From Chlorokybus atmophyticus (taxonomy: Eukaryota > Streptophyta > Chlorokybophyceae > Chlorokybales > Chlorokybaceae): DNA of 28,284 nt. Position 1 is the first letter of the stretch. Each line of letters begins with the position of its first letter. Under the pieces are notes generated by a model that worked only from the letters and a program-made list of their open reading frames with translations, ran no database searches and was not told the DNA's origin. A program made the translations under genes and the position numbers. The DNA lies in the NCBI GenBank assembly GCA_009103225.1, contig RHPI01002990.1:890206-918489 (forward strand). The letters are read 5' to 3'. This document shows, piece after piece, positions 1-10,406 of this stretch.

Positions 1-36
<36 letters not shown>
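1..36. repeat. (GA)18 microsatellite
   Basis: A pure GA dinucleotide tract of 18 units opens the window. It lies downstream of the Miro stop codon and may be cut off by the window edge. Confidence 0.97.
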
Positions 37-40
<4 letters not shown>

Positions 41-139
41 TAGTGTGAATGCAATCACAATGATTATAAATGCAAACAAACACTTGGCAAAGATGGAAGC
101 CGCCACCATGCTTGCTTCAATTCCAGGTCCCAGATGCAA

Positions 140-3100
140 CTAGCTGGACGATTGACGACGAGCACTATAAATCCTGAATGCAATGATGCCGACAGCGGCA
201 ACCGCAACGGCTCCTGTGGCATATGCGGCAGTGACACGTAATCGGTGTTTTCTTTCGTGCAAGGCTCTGCTTGCTTCAGAAACGGCTATTGAGCCTTGAG
301 GTTCGGTTGCAACCGCCGCGACCTGCTTGTAGACCTCTGCAGTGTCACCTGATCTCAATGATAACGACAGCGGTGGTGGAAGCATTAATGATGCGCAAAA
401 CTGCTGCGACTCCTGCAAAGGCTCTGGAGGAGTGCCCAGATCGTCCTTTGTAGCCAGGACTATGCACGGCACTTGTGCGCCACTATCAGCTACCATGCTA
501 AGCAGCGCTGCTGTTGAGTCGAAGGAAGACATGGAGGAGCTGTCAAACAAAAATGCAGCAACATCGCAATGCGCGAGCGCGTCTGCAGAGCTTGCAAGGT
601 CCTCAGCCTGCCCAGCTGGTACTTCTCTCATCACCAGAGTCTTCTGGCCATCCTCCTCTGTTCGCACTTGGTTTGCAACAACCCGCTCCAACCCACTGCT
701 ACTGGGTTTCTCATTGAACGCTGCAGCAACAGACAACATGAGGACATGAAACCGATGACTGACCTTAAAGCAATGTGTGAGCCAATCAGGTCTGCGCTAC
801 CAAAAGCAATGTACAGGACAGCTGCGAGTGATACGATACAAGTCTTGTCAAGGGGTTGCACCTCACCTCTTCCAATCAACCCATCCAAGAGCGCGCTTTT
901 TCCAGATGCTGCAGGCCCAAACACATAACAGTAGATAACCTCACGTGCACGGGCGCGGCGCTTCTTGTCTACACGTCGCTTGACCGGTCGCAACAACACA
1001 CTTGGATCGCCCGTATAGCAGAGGTACTGGAAGTAGGTCAGTGTAATTATGGGATCCAGGATTGCAGTCATGGCCCAGTATGATAGCCAGCCACTGAAGG
1101 TGAGTGCACCAGCACTGGTTTCCACGACTGAGGCCCAATCTTGACCTTCCATCGGAGAGCAAGGAGCAGTGGAGAATACATCTTCCAACTCGCTGCTGTT
1201 CAGGGCGCCATCTCTATCACGATCGAAGTCTTCAAAAGCTTTCTTCAGAAACTCATTGGCTTCGCTGGAGAGCTCAAGTACTTGGTCGGAAGAGTGCCTA
1301 GGCAGTGAGGATTGCACCAGCTCTGGCCTCAAGTGCAGTTCATTGTTGTACCCAAACTTGCGAAGGACCTGCAGTAGTCAGCATGGCAGGTGAGGTCGCA
1401 TAAAGTTGATAGCTGTGAGACAGCTGCGCACTGCTGAGGATGTGCAGGCCAGCCTGCTGATGACGTCGTCATGCTCACCTGCCAGGTTGTTTCAATGCGC
1501 CCTCTCTCAATGAACAACGCATGAAGTAGCAAGAACCCGGGAAGAGCAAGACCGCGCTCTGTGACTGCTCCAGATGGCATCTTTTCTGCCACAACACGCT
1601 TCACACCATCCAGCTCGTCTGGTTGCAATGGTGCGTCAAAGCAGATCATCTGAAACTCGTTCAACTCTGCATCACTCAGCACTTCGTCATGGTCACGGTC
1701 ACATAGAGTAAATATACGCTTCAAAGCCTTCACACAAGCTGGGTGCAATGCGCTCTGCTGTACATCAAAAAGAGGCGCCACTGGATGAAGGACCGCCTGC
1801 AGCACAGGTCAGGTAAGCATACTGGAGCAACAACTGACTGGTCTACAAGCAAGTAGGCATACAATTTATCTCGACAATTGGCAACTTGTGTCACTTGATT
1901 GGCCTGGACTGAACAGTTGACAGTACCACGAAATGCTTCATATAGCTCACATGACCAAGGAGGTCAACTGGGCAAACACCATCGGTTGACGGCAGGCAAG
2001 CACATACCTTTTGTGCATAGTAGAACGGTTCCACCGTGTGCCTCAACTCGCGCGCAGAGCAGGCAAGCGTGGTGTCAATCTGTCTCCATTCGTCCATGAC
2101 TGGCCCAACAGTCCGCTCTAAACTACCTTGCGGGTCTGGGGTCAGGTCATGCTTGCAGGCCACCAGAATGACTGGAGCGGTGATGCTTAATCGCCGCAGT
2201 TCCAGCATCCAATGCGTGCCAATGCGCACCAGTGTCTCTGGCCGGTCTATTGCATAGCAGACAATAACGGCGTCTGCTAACTGCAACTCTTGCTCGAGCT
2301 GTGCTTGATCTTCCCGCCTACTTGACGTATCAACAACCAAAAGCGGCATCCGCTCGGTCATCGTCTCTGCTGACAATCGGGTGTACGGCAGCACCTATAA
2401 CATTGACTGATGAGTGCATGTGTTCATGAAACCGACACTGAAAAGAATGGGTGATGTCGAGAACTGCTGTCTGAAGTTTCTTGTCAATTCATGCATGCAC
2501 CGTTACTGATGTCTGCAACAGGGATGCAGCCAACACGGCCGTGCAACGCATGCTGACTTACAACATTGCTGAGCTAACAAGCATGAACTGCAAACAGCTT
2601 ACGTGTGGCAATCGAAGTAAGCTGACCATGAAGCTCACTACGTACTGATGTGCTGCTGACCCTAGTTGGGTACATACCTAAGCCTGGTAAACATTGAGAC
2701 GGCCTTACAAACACACAGCAAAACTTCCAGAGCGATGACAGAACATGACTGCATGGCGTAAACCAATTTGCTGTACGCTGTGAAAGAGCTGACTCACGGA
2801 GGACGCAGGCTTGATGATGTCAGTGACGTGCTGCATATGCGTAAGCCAATGCGGAGCAATGGCAGCAGACGTGTGTTAGTATGAAACCGGACGCTGCCTG
2901 TTATACAACAAAGAAATAATATCTGGCGGCGCAGAAATCACCTGACTGGTTAACTCTTCTGCTACCCAAGTGGACTTGACTAGGGATGGGTGTGCATACA
3001 GCCACGTGTGAGGTGCTGCTAAAATTAGGGTTTTAACCACCTCCTGCATCATACCGGTGGCGGGTTGTCTGGGAAAGAGTCAGTGGCAGCCGCAACAATC

Positions 3101-3195
3101 AAGGAGGTCTTCCCAACGCCTTCATCACCAATGACGACAACGCGAACAGTTTGGTCCTCCCCTGCTCCGGAGGACGACGAGGAGGACGACGCCAT
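140..3195 (-). CDS. Miro, mitochondrial Rho GTPase (outer-membrane, two GTPase domains plus two EF-hands)
   Basis: Five exons on the minus strand: 3195-3055, 2394-2008, 1796-1479, 1368-867 and 720-140. The phases close to a 642-residue protein, a normal length for Miro. In order, the protein has a seven-serine start and an N-terminal GTPase with P-loop GDEGVGKTS (residues 23-31) and an ACKHDL base-recognition motif. Then come EF-hand 1 (DRDHDEVLSDAE), the family VLRKFGYNNEL segment, EF-hand 2 (DRDRDGALNSSE, canonical ligands), and a C-terminal GTPase with P-loop GPAASGKS and TKDDL. A single C-terminal membrane anchor (AVAVAAVGIIAF) precedes a short basic tail, the expected tail anchor for the mitochondrial outer membrane. 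Miro proteins tether mitochondria to motors and respond to calcium. The first GTPase has ACKHD where Ras-like proteins have NKxD. The ATG at 3195 directly precedes the Ser tract and P-loop. The gene is divergent from the dehydratase gene. Confidence 0.95.
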
Positions 3196-3581
3196 GCGGA
3201 CTAGCTGTCAACAACAACCGTGACAACCGCTGGGACAAGCAGCAAATCCGCCACCAGCTGACAGGAGATGTCTTTTCACCAGCAAGCCGAACCTAGAGTT
3301 CTCCCTGCCTCTGCTCCAGCCCGCAATCCACCCTCGGCCAGGCGGCCACCTCCCCCGCCACCAGCGCCGCCGCCGCCGCCGCCGCGGTGGACACTGCCTG
3401 CATGCATGTGACAGCAGCGAGGTAGAAGCTGTTTGCGAGCCAACAATAGCGACGTTTGCTTGGCCGCAACCCGCAGTGATCTCGGCTTCCGATGTGATTG
3501 GTAACTTTGGCTTCTACTGCCACCAACAGCAGCGACGTGTCAAGTATAGCTGTGCTCGTGATTGTGCTTGTGCTTGCGGCG
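3196..3581. promoter_or_regulatory. Divergent intergenic region between Miro and HACD
   Basis: This 386-bp gap separates the Miro start (leftward) from the dehydratase start (rightward), so it should hold both promoters and both 5' leaders. It contains a GC-rich (GCC)n tract near 3366-3384. I see no convincing TATA box. The dehydratase reading frame is open upstream of its chosen ATG as far as an ATG at 3498, so part of this interval could be translated. Confidence 0.6.
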
Positions 3582-5240
3582 ATGGCAACGACGGCGCGAG
3601 GCGGGCGAGGACGCTCATCGACATCAGCGCTTGCCAAGGCTTACTTGTTTCTGTACAACGCGGTTCAAGCGGCTGGATGGTGAGTGCTGCATTGCATGCT
3701 TGCTGCGAGCGGTGATTTGTGGGTGTGGACACACGAGCTTGAGCTGACTTACACATACACATATACATGCAGGGCGTATGCACTAGTGCTGCTGGTGACG
3801 GAGCTGCTGTCGTCTCGGTCGCATTACGGCACGTACGCAGCGGCTGGTGGTGTTATAAGTAAGGTGGCGAGGCAGCAAGTGCTTGCCAAGATGATTGCAA
3901 GTGCTTGGCTATGATGCAAGCTGAGCATGAAAAGCGCCATTTTTTTGTTCATTATCCCCGACAACGTGCATGTTTTACCAACACTTGTACCGACAGCCTT
4001 CTACTCTTGCCTGCTTGCAAGAGTTCGTGAATGCATAGCACTCGACATAGCATGCGTCTGCACAACAATACACTGATCACCCTTTGTGCTGGCAGATGCG
4101 TTTCAGCTTGCAGCTTTTCTCGAAGTGATCCATGCCGCGTTAGGTGAGTTGGTTGCTTGCTGTTGACCAGTAACTTTAACCACAATAGTGTTGAGGCTGG
4201 CATGCTGGTTAGTCACTTCAAGTCTGCACAGTCAGTCGTACTGGGTAACCGTAACGGTAAGCTGGCAATGCAGGTCTTGTAAGGAGTAACCCTGCATTAG
4301 TATTTCTTCAATGGCTTGGCCGCAGCCACGTGCTATTTGCGTGCGTGTACAGTGTTGATGAGGTACGTAGTGCATGTCTGCATTGTTGCATATGACAAAG
4401 CCAGATTGTCAACACTTTAAGCCTGTAGGGTATATAGCGAACTGGCAGTGGTGCATACAGTCTTGTTGAGATCGTCAATCGGCTAAGAAGCCACACAACT
4501 GTATGCCTTCTCACTCCAGGTTAAGGTATCCCCGGCCTTGCCAGTGATGTTCGCTGCGTGGGCACTTACAGAGGTGGGCACTCGTGAGCAGTCTGCACGA
4601 CTCAGTTACTGCCTGCGCTGCTGCTTACTGGTCACATGATTCCAGGTAGTGCGTTACCCTCAATATGCGCTTTCCACCATAGGTGCATCACCAGCCTGGC
4701 TAGATCAATTGAGGTAGGTCAGCCGGTCAGCTGTTGGTCTGACGAAGGATTGGTGGCTTCTTATGACAAGGATATGTTGTTTGGTTTTCAGGTATACCAT
4801 ATTCATTCCACTTTATCCCATCGGCGTGTTATCCGAAGGTAAGTGGGTTGTTACTAAACTCAGCCTGTTTTTTGAGTTTCAGGGCTGAACACATGCATAT
4901 CACTGAGCTTGCATGTTATATACCTGTTTCTGACTGTGTCTTGCTTGCCAGTTGCACTGCTATATCAGGCCATTCCTTACGTGGCAAGGCGACAAATCCA
5001 TTACTACAATACTCAACTTGCTGGCACGACACTCAACTTTCAGTATGACAAGTTCATCAAGGTAACAGACACTCAACACCGCAATTGTGTGCACCGTATG
5101 CTTCAGCACTTGCTCTCAAAAATGACTTGTTTCTTTGACCGCAGCTGCTGCTTGTTCCCTATTTCCCGGCTTGGGCCGTGCTGTATGTGCACATGTTCAA
5201 GCAGAGAGCATCCAAGCTGCGACGCAGCAAACGAGAGTAG
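3582..5240 (+). CDS. Very-long-chain (3R)-3-hydroxyacyl-CoA dehydratase (PHS1/HACD/PASTICCINO2 family)
   Basis: Nine exons: 3582-3679, 3773-3858, 4096-4143, 4274-4362, 4520-4573, 4646-4713, 4792-4838, 4883-5061 and 5145-5240. The phases close to 254 residues, the size of human HACD2. The enzyme performs the third step of fatty-acid elongation in the ER, dehydrating 3-hydroxyacyl-CoA to trans-2-enoyl-CoA. Family landmarks appear in order: YLFLYNAVQAAGW, AFQLAAFLEVIHAALGLVRS, FAAWALTEVVRY, and the catalytic block YTIFIPLYPIGVLSE. The Tyr and Glu of YPxGxxxE (Y156 and E163) match the yeast Phs1 catalytic pair Y149/E156. Several hydrophobic segments fit a multi-pass membrane protein, and the tail (KQRASKLRRSKRE) is strongly basic, as expected for an ER membrane protein. 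The ATG at 3582 gives a typical N-terminus. An in-frame ATG at 3498 would add 28 residues including a hydrophobic stretch. Confidence 0.95.
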
Positions 5241-5511
5241 ACGAATACATGGGAGCTTAGGGGGAGACATTTTTGGCGTAGCTACATCACTGTTATGTGC
5301 GCACAGGAACCAGTAGGATATATCAACTATGCGAGTTGTAGAAGCACAGAACCACAGTTCTGTGTTTGGCACAGCACCAAGGTGCTATGTTTTGCACAGT
5401 ACGAGGGTACTTGCCAAGGCAGTCTTGTCTGCAGTGCGCCAAAACTGAGGCAATCCGTGCAAAGCTGCTTGACCAACGTGATTGCACGTATGTTGGTGCA
5501 TGTCATCCCAC

Positions 5512-6595
5512 TCACTTGGGCACTGCTGCTGGCATGACTTGCGAGCCTGGCGGCAGCCGGCCCAACCCTGGCATGATCACCTTGAAACTCCTTGGCCTAC
5601 ACAAAGGACGCGACATATCAGCAACCTGAGACTCATACGCCACACAGCCTGCTGGCCAGTAAGCACAACGTGTTGGTTACTTACATGGGAGTGGGGTCGT
5701 AATTGACACCAGACAGAATGATTCCTGTGCGCAAGGTGCACAATATCAGCAATTCTGGCACACACAACAGTATTCTGCCAATTTGCTTTTGGCGCAACAT
5801 ACGTGCTGCAAGGCTGGTGATCGCCGTATATACTGCGACCATGTGAGACAAATACACACATGCTTTCAAGCTCGCTCTCACCATGGCTGCGTATTCCTTG
5901 GATCTCTTTGGGCTCCGAGTTGGCGATCACTAGGACCTTCTTCCCAACAGCGTCCTCCACATCCCAAACAAACCTGCATTCCGAGACAATCGTGCGCTGC
6001 TCTGCGCCAAGATTTACCTGCAGACAAAGGCTTCACTGTTGTGTGCAGTGGTCATAGACAAGCTGGACCTGACTTGGACCTGCCGTGCACAAGTTGACTG
6101 CCATTCTGTAATATTACCACAGCTTGAGTATGAGTACTACTACCTATACATCATTACCTTGAGCTCAAGAAGGGTGCGGCTCATAGTGGGCTTGCCACGC
6201 TTCTCCGATATCTCCTTGTCGTGCACTTGTTTTGCATCCACCTGTGCGTGCAAGACAACTAAACTCGTAAGCACGCAAGAAGCCGTGTACGCTGTGTAGC
6301 TGCTGAGTAGCACAGGGCTGCATGTCCTCACCACGACACCGACTCGAAGATCAAGCGCCGCCACAGCCGCGTCATCGATGTTTGGCTTGATTGCCGGACA
6401 TGTGGACACGTCAATCGCTTTTTCAGCAGCAGCAGCTTCAACATGTGAGACTGTTGCTGGCCTTCGGTGCGCGCGAAGCGGCCCGTTGCAACCGTTACTA
6501 GACTTTGCCAACCTGCATCCTGCGTGCGCCAGGCAATCAAGGACAAACTCAGCTACGCAGCGCATGTGTCTGCTGACGCTTTGCATATTGCACAC
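5512..6595 (-). CDS. EMAPII/Arc1p-type tRNA-binding (OB-fold) domain protein
   Basis: Five exons on the minus strand: 6595-6332, 6241-6158, 6017-5882, 5724-5685 and 5596-5512, giving about 202 residues. The core matches the tRNA-binding domain of AIMP1/EMAPII, Arc1p and bacterial CsaA/YgjH: ALDLRVGVV, then EQRTIVS, then GKKVLVIANSEPKEIQGIRSHG and IILSGVNYDPTP. These domains bind tRNA non-specifically and often deliver it to aminoacyl-tRNA synthetases. No catalytic synthetase domain is visible. Exon 2 inserts a charged segment (AKQVHDKEISEKRGK) where family members usually have HPDADxLYVxxxDVG. The protein also ends soon after the OB-fold, without the usual C-terminal EMAPII extension. The first exon up to about residue 75 is unlike anything I recognise, so the start is uncertain. 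The stop codon overlaps a perfect donor (AAGTGAGT), so a further 3' exon is possible. It converges on HACD across 271 bp. Confidence 0.8.
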
Positions 6596-7262
6596 ATTAA
6601 CATGCCCGTACTACACCATGACCTCAACCAGCATGACTGAGCAATCAGGCGTCTGTTATTGCGCTTCTGTGTTGCACTTTTGGTGCTCTTTCATGCACGA
6701 AACTGACTCACATTGTGTCCACTCATGTCTTGAGTCAAACCATTACAAATGAACGCCATGGCACGTATTGTGACAATGGGAGGTTTGTTAGCACTGGTTT
6801 CTTCGCAGCAAGAGTACAAAATGGTATTCTACACACAAGTTTCAGCAAGACCCTCAACAGCAATGCGGACTGCTGCACACGCACACAGCACATGACAATG
6901 CAGCAGTGTCCTTGCCTGAGCCGCTGCATTGCGCCTTCCCGCTCCCAGCTTTGCGCAGCAGCAACGTGGTGCAGGCTGCAGGTTGCACAGGGCTGGACAC
7001 CGACGCCGACGCTGCCGACCACACCGACGCCGCCGACGCCGACATCGCCGCCGCTGGCTGCCCACAAACACCTCAGGGCTCACTGCAGCTTAGCGGCGGC
7101 AGTGTTGGAGTTGAAGCCTGGCTCTCTGCGGCGGCGGCGGCGCCGGTAGGGGAGGCGGTGGCTGAGGTGGTGAAGGAGGAGGACAAGGCGAACGAGGAGG
7201 AGGTGGTGGTTGCGTGGGCGTGCTGGCCGGGGCGGCTGAGGCTGTCGGGGTGGGCGGGCGGC
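6596..7262. promoter_or_regulatory. Divergent intergenic region between the tRNA-binding protein gene and MEMO1
   Basis: A 667-bp gap between two outward-pointing genes, so it should hold both promoters. It includes a GAC/GCC-rich tract (about 6998-7060) and a strongly purine- and G-rich plus strand from about 7125 to 7262. The MEMO1 reading frame is open from 6906 through to its chosen start, so a long N-terminal extension cannot be excluded from sequence alone. Confidence 0.55.
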
Positions 7263-9228
7263 ATGGGCTCGCTGCGCAGCCTCAGCGTCGTCCGGGAAGC
7301 GAGTCATGCCGGCACATGGTACACCGCTGACGGTAAGAGAGAACATAAGCTAGGACCTTATTCGCGTGCACACACGTTTGTCAACATGATCACCTCTTCA
7401 TCAACCTCGGTCACTGTTTGTCCAATCAGGACTTTGATTGGAGGCAGAGTTACGTTGTAGTTGACTAGGGCAGGCTGTCCTGGAGTGCTGTTGTGGTCTC
7501 AGCTTCGCCAAGCTTTGATGCATGCCGTTGTGCGGGGCTGCAGTGATGATGACCGCAGTCATTCAGTCCGTTGCATTGCTGCAGCTTTTGACAACGTTGG
7601 GATGCGTGTATAACATACATCAATTGGAATCCGCATGCATAGAGCAGTCGCTTGAAATCTGCACACTTCTCCCTACAACAGTGCTCAGCAACACGCATCA
7701 ACACTCTTGATTGTTTCGAATTCTGCAGCGGAGGAATTGCAGCAAGAGCTAGACGAGTGGCTGGCAGCAGCAGAGAAGGTCCTGGAGCCGTCGCGCGTGA
7801 TCATTGCACCGTAAGTTCCTATCTGCTGCTGCTGCTGCTGCTGCTGTTTATCCAGCTGGCATAGACAATGTGTATACAAATTGTTGGTGCGGTGACAGTC
7901 CCTCAGTCACGCAGGATATCGGTACTCGGGACGGTGCGCAGGTCACGCGTATACTCACCTCGACACTGAAACGACGTACGAAGCTGCTTGCAAGTTGACA
8001 GTTCATCACATATCCTGCGTGCACACAGCACTTCTGTTACTGTTTTGCTTAGCTTGCATCGTTTCTGTTGTGCTGTCGTGTGTGCGCAGCAAGCGAGTGT
8101 TCCTGTTGGGACCTTCGCATCACCACTACACGCGCAAATGCTGCTTATCATTGATGAGAACGTATGAGACGCCACTTGGTCAAACGCCAATCGACACTGC
8201 AGGTTGATGATCAGCGACTGTTGCACACATCATCCACTAGTATGTTGTGATGCCGAGTGGGGTGCCTGCAAAGGTGTTACTGTTGTGATGCCGCATCTCT
8301 GCAGTGTATGAGGAGCTCAAGGCCTCGGGCAAGTTTGATTCCATGAGCAAGGACGTTGATGAAGCCGAGCACAGCCTTGAAATGCATTTGCCTTACATTC
8401 AACGAGTATACAGCGGGTAAGCATACCACTCTTGTCCCTTTTATTTGATGCTAGGAGTATTGCTGGCTTGTCAGGATTGTGCAATACTCATGCATGATAA
8501 CCAATCCCACCACTTGAGCAATGATGGTATATGGTACATACATACAATTCCTGCATCATATCACACAAACAGTTCTCACAATGGGTAGTAACCTCGGCGT
8601 GTCATGTTTTTGACACTAACTGCAGCTTACCGTGTTGCAGCAAGCCGTTCACGTTGGTGCCAATCATGGTCGGCGCATTGACGCCCGAGAATGAGGCTGC
8701 GTACGGCAAGTTGCTCGCGCCGTATGTGGACGATCCCAACAATGCATTCGTCGTCTCATCCGACTTCTGTCATTGGGGGATGCGGTTCAACTACACGCAT
8801 TACGACAAGAAGTGCGGGCCGATCTACAAGTCCATTGAGGCGCTGGACCGCCAAGGCATGGACCTCATCGAGGGCGGCAACCCCGCCGCATTCACTGAGT
8901 ACTTGAGAGTGTACGAAAACACCATTTGCGGGCGACACCCCATTGGTGTCCTTCTACAGGTACTCGCACTGCATATGTGTGCACGTGCATGCGTGTAAAC
9001 GTGTGGGCAGGAGGGTGTGTACGTGCGTGTGTGTGCGAGTGCGTGGGTCACTTGACACGTGTTGTGGGAACAAGTGGCTTCAGGATTCCGTTTTTGTTGC
9101 AGATGTTGAAGCATTGTCAAACGCCCCTGGCGCTCAAGTTTGTGCAGTACGAGCAGTCGAGCCAGTGCCGAGCTAATCACGACAGCAGCGTGAGCTACGC
9201 TTCTGCGGTGGCCAAGCCTGCAGCATAG
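7263..9228 (+). CDS. MEMO1: MEMO1 family protein (mediator of ErbB2-driven motility homologue)
   Basis: Seven exons: 7263-7332, 7729-7810, 7907-7993, 8090-8202, 8305-8416, 8641-8959 and 9103-9228. The total is 302 residues against 297 in human MEMO1. Similarity runs end to end: [94 protein letters not shown] and QSSQCRxxxDSSVSYA. The putative metal or active-site residues of the fold are kept: H52 in PHAGY, H90/H91 in GPSHH and C251 in TICGRH. The fold is related to class III nonhaem iron dioxygenases. Reported roles of MEMO1 include copper- or iron-dependent redox chemistry and cytoskeletal signalling; its role in algae is not known to me. The ATG at 7263 lies 12 codons before SHAGTWY, as in the human protein. 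Introns are short, and intron 2 carries a (CTG)8 tract. Confidence 0.95.
7823..7846. repeat. (CTG)8 microsatellite in MEMO1 intron 2
   Basis: Eight perfect CTG units lie 12 bases after the intron 2 donor (GT at 7811), well upstream of the acceptor at 7906. They are non-coding in the MEMO1 model. Confidence 0.95.
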
Positions 9229-10226
9229 CAGAGAGAAGAGAGCAAGCGCTCAGTTCTACACGGTTGGTTCCGGCAGTGTTGCCATGCACGCAGTCTATGA
9301 TTGGCGGTAGGTTTGTACATTTGTACAGAGACATCTCTTTCGATTCCCTTGCAATGATGCTCGCATGTAAATGATAGACGCCTGTGATATGATTGTCTTG
9401 CAGGTTATTGTGCTAAGGTTATCACATTCGCATGATGTGTGTTCTTGTAATCTGGCCCCTTTCTATCCTATGAATGCATATGGCAGCATGCGGAGTCTGT
9501 TATGCAGTGTTCGACGTGTATACACCAACTAGGATGGAGGCTGAATGGTCTTTATCTTGCGCTCGGAATGAGCATGCTTATATGCATACATGACCGTATG
9601 GCACCGCGATAGCGATGCGACTGCGATGGCGATGCGTTGGCCATGGTTGACTTTTACAGGTGGTTATATTTAGATCTTCTCGTTGACAGCCTAATTGAAA
9701 AGCTGCGTGGTGGCAATTGCATCTTATTCATCCACAATGAAATGCGGTTCACATGCTTCGTCTCAACATGCAGGTCCATGGCACTGTTGTGGAGGGTACA
9801 CAACTAATCTACCATACCAACTTCCATACACAATCGCAAGGCATGGCAGCGGACATCCGTAAGATGCTCTGCATTTTACCTAAGGTACCCAGGAGGCCTA
9901 ACCGCCTTGTGCCGCAGCGCAGTGCCAGTTGTTGAATAAGGTATAGGTCGTGTGTTTACACAATGGAGCAGTCACACAACAAGCGCACAGCAGGCAAATT
10001 ATCGGGCAGGGGACTTCAATTACAACATGGGCTTACAAGACTATGTGCTCTATGTGCACTATGCTGCAAGCATACAGTGATCAACTCACTATCGCTCTTT
10101 CAGGACGTGACCCTGCCAACACCAAGTCCTTTTCACCAACCGTGCATCCTCATCTTATAACTACCCTCTGAGCCGCTGTCTTTGGTATAGTCGAGCCTTT
10201 CAAGCAGCAGACATAAGCAGCCCTGC
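9229..10226 (+). other. MEMO1 3' flank with a possible unassigned exon
   Basis: About 1 kb between the MEMO1 stop and the N at 10227. TGTAA, the polyadenylation signal of many green algae, occurs at about 9365 and 9447 and could end the MEMO1 transcript. A GCGATG-like short repeat lies at about 9605-9643. One stretch looks like an internal exon: after an acceptor (CAG at 9771-9773), 9774-9884 is 37 open codons ending AAG before a GT donor. Its translation includes VVEGTQLIYHTNFHTQSQG. A second acceptor (TTTCAG at 10103) opens a frame starting DVTLPTPSP that stops at 10160. I do not recognise either peptide. Confidence 0.4.
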
Positions 10227-10227
10227 N
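10227..10227. other. Single N, probable contig join
   Basis: An undetermined base falls exactly where sequence matching the WNK 3' end begins. The bases to its left (AGCCCTGC) do not match WNK. This is best read as an assembly join rather than a simple miscall. Confidence 0.75.
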
Positions 10228-10356
10228 CAAGCCGCGCAACTCAAATGTGTCCGCATCTGCAAGGCCCGAGGTCAAGCGGTCCCCTACCAAAGCAGAGTTC
10301 GTTGATCCCTATTCATTCATGTGCTAGAGCTGCCTTGTACATACGTACATACAACC
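10228..10356 (+). pseudogene. WNK kinase gene 3'-end fragment
   Basis: These 129 bases are identical to 21597-21725 of the complete WNK gene. They cover the last 32 sense codons (ending VDPYSFMC), the TAG stop and 29 bases of 3' flank. After 10356 the sequence runs into a C tract and no longer matches. The fragment starts right at the N at 10227. Its first 63 bases equal the last 63 before the N at 27969, where the second WNK copy is cut off. It may therefore be the missing end of that copy placed elsewhere by the assembler, or a real third partial copy. Confidence 0.9.
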
Positions 10357-10406
10357 CCCCCGCCCTTGTATTTACACGTGCACAAACACACATAAAGCCA
10401 GCACAC

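Noticed and set aside
4146-4273. Candidate HACD exon around 4190-4250 (frame VEAGMLVSHFK)
   Set aside because: The exon at 4274-4362 supplies the family segment GLVRSNPALVFLQ in correct phase, so this stretch is intron.
7942-7993. Early donor at 7942 in MEMO1 exon 3
   Set aside because: Continuing to 7993 keeps [17 protein letters not shown], which aligns with the human AAHAYKQVDP region and gives the right phase.
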